Shown here piece by piece: positions 40,201 to 49,200 of a stretch of DNA of 64,000 bases. Within the stretch, counting starts at the first letter, position 1, and each line of letters begins with the position of its first letter. The stretch is from Ignelater luminosus. Taxonomy: Eukaryota; Arthropoda; Insecta; Coleoptera; Elateridae. A model generated the notes under the pieces. The model made no database searches, had not been told where the DNA came from, and worked only from the letters and a program-made list of their open reading frames with translations. The stretch covers positions 49,011 through 113,010 of the forward strand of contig VTPC01001055.1 in NCBI GenBank assembly GCA_011009095.1. The letters run 5' to 3'. Made by a program: the position numbers and the translations under genes.

Positions 40201-43200
40201 TCGTTAGTAAAACCAGTCATAGTTGACATAAACTATTGTTGTAGAATATTGGTATTATTGTGTTGTGTAGGTGTCTATTATTTGTTTTGTGATATGCCAA
40301 CAATTCTGCTTTTATAGACAATTGCTAATAATGGATTACCGTAAATTCAAGATCTTCGATTAAGATAATGTACATACTACAAGGGTTGCCCTGTTTATGC
40401 TATTACTGTACCACTGTCACAATCCAACATTTCGACTCATAAAATTGAGATACAAAGACGGGATTCAAAACAAATTATGCTGTAAAAGCAACAGCAACGG
40501 AGGTTAGATAAATAAATAAATTCTGAAGTTCTGATAAAAATTCAAGTTTAGTAATAGTAGGGAGCAATAAAATGCTTGACATGAATTGCATTACTCTTTG
40601 GTAATTCTGTGTCTCCATCGAGTTCTTAAATATTAATGTATGAAGCACACTCGGCGCTTGCAGTTACAAGCTTTGATTTACAAACACTCGTGGCCCGTAA
40701 AACTTTGACCCGCAGTTCAACTGCAATGATAAATCTCAGACATGGAAAGAGCACACATTTATCTGCATTTCCTTTTGCTAGAAGAGAGCACGAGTGCTCT
40801 GCATAAATTGCGAGGTAGTCACGCAATTCAGCTTATGCCATATCAATAAGAATGTTCCTATCACCGCTATGTTATTAGGCAGCTTTGTGCTTGCTAAATT
40901 TAGGGCTTTATATCCCGCTAGTTGCGTGCTAATGTTCTGCAGTACTAACAACTGGAGGGTGTGCAGTATTAATCACGTTGGATTTCTGTTGTCAGTGATT
41001 TACTTAAGCTTACAAGACTTTCTCCGCCACACATCACTTAATGTAGTTAAATCCGTCATTATTGTTTCGACAGACAAGTGTTTTCTTTGTTTGTGTTTGC
41101 TAATTCTAGCGAGGAACTTAAACTCCTCGAATGTACTTGGTTTTTCATTAAAATCTAACCATGAATAATTGTAAGGACGAAATTAAATTTATTAACGCGA
41201 AAGTCGGGAAGAATGAGTAATGAAAAAATAGAGGTAGGTATTTTTTGTGTTTTAAAGAATCCATTAAAGTAAATTACTAAAAATGCTTTTGCGTCACCGT
41301 AATACTTTTTAGCTAAAAAAGGATTAAAACTGTAAGACATTTTAATCTTCGTCAAGCTTATTTTGCAAATTGTTTTAATTTCCCCCCCCATTAAGAAATT
41401 ATTTTAAGTTAGAAAATATATCAACTTACGCAGCTTCTTCAACAACAGTAGCCAAAATAAATTCTGTACTTCTATCGTTGGATATAACGTGACATTCTGG
41501 TTCCGGAGGTTCTTCGTCTTCGTCAGCGGACCCGGAGCCGGTATTAGTAGCCTGTTCGTCTACTGGAGGGGGACCTAACGTTGTTTCGGCTAGCCTTCGA
41601 GTGTTGGCCACGTTTTCTATCACAGAACCTGGCTTGATTTCGCATGGAAGGGGTTTACGCGTTAACCGCGCTTTGATTGCTCTATTTCTTAAAGCCTGAA
41701 AACAAAGATTTAAAATGTAATGTGTTGCCAATTACATACATGCTAGTATAAACAAAAGTCTACAAAAATAGAATATTTCAGAAGACAAATGCTACGCTGC
41801 TAAATTGAGTTTGAAGAACAAAGTTAGTTAATTTTGAAAATATATGATTGGTCAGCATTCAGAAATGAAACCCTCATCAACTGTTTTGCTGATTCGTATG
41901 AAAAGGGTAAGCTTGTAATAAAAAACGTGTATATAGGTGTATAATATCTCGGTGTTTCTTTACTTCTTTGATAAATTTTCATAACATAAAGCCAAGTTTA
42001 AACATGGCGGTCTAAGTGCAAGTAATATAATATTTTATGTTACATGGAAAAGGTTTTCTTAGAATAAATGTAATTTAAAAATGCAGAAACTGACACCACT
42101 TGAATTATTCTGAATATGAAACCTAGATAAGAACGCTAACAAGCAAACTATTTGAGAAGCATCTCACCGATTTCGTTTATTCTTTGGTATTTAATACACC
42201 AAAAAAAAAACAAATATAAATATGTGCCTGTAGTAAAGTGATACTTATCCTAGAAGTTTGCACAGTGTTCAATACTTTTTGAAATTATTTCAAAGTCGGT
42301 AAACAGATATAAAGAAAGATATAAATTGACGGCATATACTTTGATTTAGAAAGTCTTTTTACGATACATTACACATAAAATATCAAAAATGAAACATAGT
42401 GTGATGATATTAAAAATGTAGTGATATTTGAAAATGATACAAAAAGAAAGTATAAAAAAAATTTTGTTTTTTGTTTGATAAATGTAATGACAGTAAAAAA
42501 ATAAATAAATTAATATTGTCAAGAAAAATAGCGTTTTAATAAAAAAATTAAGAACCACACGAAGAAAAATAAGGACCCTGAGAAAAAGAGCTCTCCATAT
42601 CATAACATCAAAAATTGGCGTCCCAACGTGGTAGGGCAAGTTAAATAAAAGACATAATTATCATTTTGTTAGTTGTCTGTTGGTAGTGGAAAGATGTCAA
42701 AGCGTGGTAAATCGGTAGATAGTAGAAAAAGGGACAAAAGAGAGGAAGAAAATATTGAAATTGAACAGATGGAAGAAGAAAGTACAAGTATGGAGGAGAC
42801 CATGGGAGATGTTGAAAAGGTAGATAAAGAGCAAAAAGAAATAAGACAACAACAACCAGATTTACTTAAAATATTAATAGAAATGAAACAAGACCAAGAT
42901 AAAAGATTTGAAGACCAAACTAAAAGATTAGAAGAGATTAAACAAGATAATACTAAAAGATTTGAAGAAATCAATCATAATCAAGAGAAAAGATTGGAAA
43001 AAATTAAGAGAAAATTTGAAGATCATGAGAATAGATGGGATAATATTGTTAAAAACATGAGAGGTGAAATACAAGAAGAGGTGAATAATAAGATAGATGA
43101 ATGTCAGAATGAAATGCGTAGGAAAATAGAAAGACACCAAGAAGAAATTATCAACATGTTACAAATAAGGGATGCAGATATAAATGAGAAAATTAAGGAG

Positions 43201-46200
43201 CAAGAAAAAGCACAAGAAACTACCAGCAGAATGTTAAAATAGAATTAGAAAAAATAAACAAAAATGTTGAAGAGAAATCAACAGCAGGTAATCATGGACC
43301 AAGTCAATATTGTATATTAGATAGCGGGATTCAAAATATGGCAAAATTCTCAGTAAACCACAGACGAATAAATCCAAAAGAAAGAATTAACAGTTCACCA
43401 ATCAGAGATGGAAATCTGAAAAATAAGGTAAAGAATAATTACAAAAAAGAAAAAAATTATCAAAATAACAATAATAATAAAGAAAAATTGAAATGTACTA
43501 TTAATTGGCAGAATAAACTAAAAAGAGCAAGAAAAGCGGAAAGAAGAAACAAAATGAAGATGATAATGGAAAATAAGAGGTTGGAGGGGATCCAAGTAAA
43601 AAAAAAAATCTAAAAATAAGACTAGAAAAAAAATAAGGAATCGAGGTATAAAATATTTAAGACAGATAGTAAATCCAAAATAAAGATTGAAAAATATAAA
43701 ATGATAATGAAAGAACATTTAAAGAATTTACTATCAGTAGTCAGAAAGGAACAAAGAAATTACAAATACAGAAAAAGAAAGAAAATCAAAGAACTAGAAT
43801 AAATGCTACAAGAGAATGTTAAAGTAAAAATTACAAGCCAATGTTGACAAAAATAACCAAAGAAGAATAGGGAACATTGCGTATTAGGTTTGACAAGAAG
43901 GTATGAATGATGCTTGAATGAATGTGTTAAAGATAATCATAATGAGTTAAATAATTATTAAGGAAGTATTATTAAAATGATGATAATTATGAAGATTTGA
44001 ATATGAAGTTAGTAGAATAATAATGATAATAATAATAAATAAATAATGATATGATTGATAATATTAAAAGAAAAGGTCAAAATATGATCCTTAATATGAA
44101 TAAGTAAAGATAAAATATGATACTGAAGTAGATAAATGAGGCAGGGAGTTAAGTTATATGAAGAAAAGTTACTACTAGAGAAAATAATTTTTGCAATTTC
44201 TTAAGAAGTTGTAGAAAATGATTTGTATGAATGCAGCATGAATGAAAGCTAGTTGGAAAATAGAGGAAAATAAGGGAGAAATAGGAAGGAAATGTGAAAT
44301 AAAATAAAAATATCAAATATTGAGTTAAAAAAACAATAAAAAAAAATCCTGTATAAAATGTTAATAATGCTAACTAAACTTATAAAATTTTAAATTGTTA
44401 TTCTGTTGAAATAATGTAATGTCAAATTGACAATTAACTAATGTCAGAAAAAAAATGAATGAATGACAGTTGCCTAATGTCAAAATGACGTTCGACAAAT
44501 GTCAAAGTGCAAGACCGTCAATTCAAATAATTAAGGTTAGAATAAAAACATAAAATAAAACACCATTAAAAAAAATGATTATGTAACATCATGAAACAAA
44601 ACAATATCTATTATATTACATAAGACAAATAAAAGAAACAAAGATCAAATTGTACTGGAATTCACAATTGAGTATATTTTAGTTAATATTAATCAAAATT
44701 TAAGCTATAGTATAAAACGCTTAAAATTTATATTAATATGGAGGGGAAATGTGATGATATTAAAAATGTAGTGATATTTGAAAAGGATAAAAAAAAGAGA
44801 GTATAAAAAAAATTTTGTTTTTTGTTTGATAAATGTAATGACAGTAAAAAAATAAATACATTAATATTGTCAAGAAAAATAGCGTTTTAATAAAAAAATT
44901 AAGAACCACACGAAGAAAAATAAGAACCCTGAGAAAAAGAGCTCTCCATATCATAACAATAGGTAATGTAAGTACGTTTAGAGATTGAGGATGGTTGACA
45001 TATGGTACACAAAATGTATGAAATCACATGTTAAACCTTTTTATTTCAAGTATTTTTTTATATTTCTGGATAGGGAAATTCTGATCGACCCAGGAGTAAA
45101 CTTTAAGAAAACGGCAAACCTGTCTCTAGTTTCCTTTCGCCTTTATCGCCGTTACGAGGTGCAAAAGTAACCACGAAGAACGAACCACTGCTACTACGAG
45201 TGCATCGAAATCTACCGTGTGACGATGATTCATCGCTCCGTGACTCTACCGCAATGTATTCCACACCCCACTTTGACAAGCATCTTGTAGTTCCTGATGA
45301 CTGATGAGTTTTTCAGGTACTTAGACATAACAAAAGAATTTCGACATTTCTTCTCTTCTTCAGCTAATTACTAATAACTAAAGGTATTTGCCATAGCTCA
45401 ACAATACTCACTTGAATCTGATTAAATTCAGTTATTACATTTCTTCACTCTCGATTTTAATGTACTGACTTCTATTTTTACAATTATCAGAAATATTAAA
45501 GAACATATTCTGTAACGTTACGTTTGTAAGGCAAAGCTTTTTGATCCTTACGGCAGCTTTTGGGATGCCTCTTCTTATGTTCTAAACAACCATCTTGCAA
45601 CAGTTTTTGTTGCTGTGGAGGCATTGGATGTTTCTTTGCAGAACCTAATTTTTCCCTTTAAGCAAATCTGAATAAATGAGCTTTTGGAAGCTTGCACAAG
45701 CTGAACTTCCTCTGAGCCGTGCAGCAGCATCACCAATATTAAGAAAAATTATCTAGTGTGACTCGAATTTCAAAGTAGCCACAATGAGTTTCCCCTTCTA
45801 ACGATTCGTGATTTGATAAGTCTTACAACAAAGCAGATCGGTCTATGGCGTATTGAGCTACACATTCCAGGTTTATAAAGATATCGCAAAGCCAGTTTGA
45901 CTCATTTAAAAACGTAACTCGTGTAATCTGTACTTACCAACAATTAGATGACAAACCGATTTATCTACTATAACATAAGCAGTTCTTATATGAAATTGCA
46001 TTTTGGCTAGATGCGTTTTGTTCAAGATAGGCATTTTTGATCTCAAATTTTAGCCTTATTTGCCCTAAATTTTGATAAATCCAAGTCTTACCACCTTGCC
46101 TCCTTTAGAAAATTCGTAATTGGTAATTTTGGCTAATTGATGTTCTATAGATCGACGATACTGCTTAAATGATTGTTAATAAGTTTAATTCTTGGAAAAC

Positions 46201-49200
46201 TCTTTCAGTTGTTGCTGTTATTTACTGAGAGTTAATAAAAGTTCGTAGAACAATTACTATGTTAGGTAAGGTAAAAGAAAGAACTTGGAGGATTTAGTAT
46301 GAAACTAGTGAAACTTCTAATTCCAGGCCCTTAATAAAACTGAAAACTCTAGAAAATACTTTTGAAGTATAGGCGCAGCGATTTTTCTTTCTAAATCTCA
46401 ATTTAAGTCAAAAGTTTCAATAACATGTTTTAAAAAAATGTTTTCTAAGAATGATATAAGAGTGAGTAAAAAACGGTTTTTCTGTCATAATTATTAAACC
46501 ATAAGAGATAAATTTATGATATTTAAAGCATAACACGACCGTCTAATTTGCTATAAGTTATCTGAGTTAAGATTTGAAGATACTCACAGGTGTTAGTTTC
46601 GGAAGAGGACACAAAATTCTGTATTGGGATAGACGTTTACAAAAGTACATTTTTTGCTCGAAAACGGTTAGCTTGAGTGAGTTGACACAAGAGTACTTAT
46701 GTTTAATAGTAGAAAGCATTGCTATTTACAGTTACGATACGTTAAGAATTTTGTGCCCAACATAATCGATACCTATGAGTATTTTCAAATTTCAATGAAA
46801 TCAAAGTTTGGCAAATTGGACATTCTTTTTATACTTAAAATCTCATCAAGATATCTTTTCTCGTTTAATAATTATGATCAAAAAACCGTTATTTTGATGC
46901 CCTTTTTAGAAAGCTGTATTTTCTTTAGTATTCGAAAAAAAATTAAATTATTGGAACTTTTGTTTTAAATTAAAAAAAGAAAACGCTTTTGAAATAGGTC
47001 TCGAGGCACACAAATACTTTTCATCCTTAAATTCGAAATCATTTAGAGATAAAGGTTATATCATTTTAAATACAACACCCACCATGTCCAAAGTAATCCC
47101 ACGATGGCCTTTGCAATAGAAATTAGACCTCACTGGTCCGTTATAGAGCCGAGTATTAAACTTTTTGTCTTGCTAATTAATTTTGAAAGGTCATCAACTA
47201 TATCATTTCATATAGCTTTACAAAACCCTTTTTGTGTGTCTGTTACATTTAAAAGTAGTTTCCTAAAATAGCAACTTAAGCGAGCTTTAGAGAGCTAAAT
47301 GTCATTATGATTCGGGTTACGCCCTTGCATGGACCACCTTTTATGGTCTCTAGTAGAGCTTTGCCGTTTATTGATTTTTTAAAGGAAAGTAAATGTCATT
47401 ATGGGTGGCTCTGTCCTCGTACGGACCACCTTGATGATCTCTGGTTGGGTTTTACCCTTCATTAACCTTCTTAAGAAAGTTACATTTCACTGCGGCCCGG
47501 GCTTTGCCCTTGCACAGGCTATCTTTGCTGGTCCCTAGTCTGGTTTCATTCTCCAATAACTTTCTTAAAAAAGTTAAATGTCACTACGACTCGAACTACG
47601 CCTTCGCAAGGCCCAGCTTTGGTGACGCTTGGCTAGATTTTACCTTTCACTATTCATTCCACCGCACCTGACTCTGTCCAAGTCCCAACGCGATAGGACC
47701 AGCCGTTCCTGAGATATGCTTGCCCTAGTGGTTTATTTGCAGTAGAGGTAAAGTAGCAGTCTCTCATACTTGTAGTCTACTATTGTCTAGTTATCTAGGT
47801 TTATCAATCTTCTGCCATCGACAGTAACAACTAGGTACTCCACACCTAAATTTCTTTAGACTTTTTCTTTGACAAAATAAAATAAATTTATAAATGCTAC
47901 TTTATTACTTAATTGGTGACAGTGGTAAACCATGACATTCAGCAACGTTCTTTGATAGGTAATAATTTAATTAACTGTACATGCCTGTACTATTTCTCTC
48001 TCTTTCTTTCTCACTTACTTTGTGACATTCCATGTTAATAAATTACAATAATAAAACACTATTTCAGCGATTGATTTTGTAGAGGTATTTTGCTTCCATT
48101 TCTCTTTTGATTTGATTTTATCTTCTTCCTGTCTCTGTTTCATTTCAGTTTTAAGCATCCAAAGTTGAACCTTTATGACTTGTAGGTCCTATAACCTTGC
48201 ACATGCTATGTAAAAAATCCTTGACTGTTTTTCTGGGAAGTTAAAGCTCAAGAAGCAGTCGCTCGACCATTTTGAACAGTTAGTCCTTGCAGTGATTGAT
48301 AACATCTAAGACGTCTTCACAACATAATTCTTTTTGGTTAAATGGCCATTGGTCTAAATAGAAATTTATTCAGAACGTGCTAACTTTCATTTGAGTTGGT
48401 ACCAAAAATGCATGGTGTAAAGCTTTAGCCTATTTTAGACGTTGAGAAGAATCTGAAAAATTATTATTACTGCAGTTCAACTTTAAAGATCTCCGAAGAT
48501 TGCATTTTGGGGATTTAAAGTCTTTATTCTTACAACCTGTTTTGAATACAATTTGTTGTCAAACTGGAATATCTAACTTGCAATATTATCTGGATTTTCC
48601 ACTATTTTCTATTACACTTTTTGAAAAACCAAGACAAATTTTAAATTAATTCTTCTTTGAGGGCTTTAGTATTGATCAATATAGGATTCTTCGTTACGGA
48701 AACGTGTTTCATTACTAACGTCAGTGATTAAGAATATGATAAAAAAAAAGAAAAGAAGGCGCAGCTTACAATAGATCATATGAAGTTAACACTTAGAAAG
48801 GAATCTTTTCGGGTAATACTCTTTCTCACAAATACTTCTGTGGACAGTTCTTAAAATTATCAGTAAATAGTTGCTATACGATAAGCATTAAACCAACAAA
48901 TTTCGTTAAAAAGAGATTAGGCAGAGGTTCTTCATAGACTCGCAGTGAGCGTTTAGAGTTCTAAAAAACCTCTCTAAGAACTCTTCCATCTCAACACTAA
49001 AAGGGTAATAGTTGTGAACACACCTTAGATCTGCAACCACAATAAACTTTCTTGAACTATCTAAAACAGCCTGTACACAAGAATAGAAAGGTTTGAATAG
49101 CACTGAATTAAACAAACCCGCAATGCTTGAGATAAACCAATAGATATCAAAAAAATTCAGATTCCAAAACGACTGAAATTGTTTTCAAATTAGCAAGAAG

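Larger units (their letters stand above)
42400..44958 (+). mobile_element. Short non-autonomous LTR retrotransposon
   Basis: A 2559-bp element with 208-209-bp direct terminal repeats that differ at only about seven positions, 4-bp target duplication ATAG (42396-42399 and 44959-44962), a PBS-like TGGCGTCCCAACGTGG shortly after the 5' LTR, and a polypurine tract GGAGGGGAAA touching the 3' LTR. The interior encodes a coiled-coil, Gag-like protein but no protease, reverse transcriptase or integrase, so it must depend on another element for mobility. Near-identical LTRs imply a fairly recent insertion. It lies in a Dop2R intron, antisense to the gene. Superfamily (Ty3/Gypsy or BEL) cannot be decided without pol. 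Confidence 0.92.

Noticed and set aside
40794-41168. 124-codon plus-strand ORF
   Set aside because: Low-complexity Leu/Ser/Cys composition, no domain, opposite strand to the adjacent receptor exon and no splice support; probably chance.
42669-42974. Ser-rich minus ORF opposite the Gag-like gene
   Set aside because: Shadow of the coiled-coil frame; its Ser/Leu repeats are the reverse complement of Glu/Lys codons.
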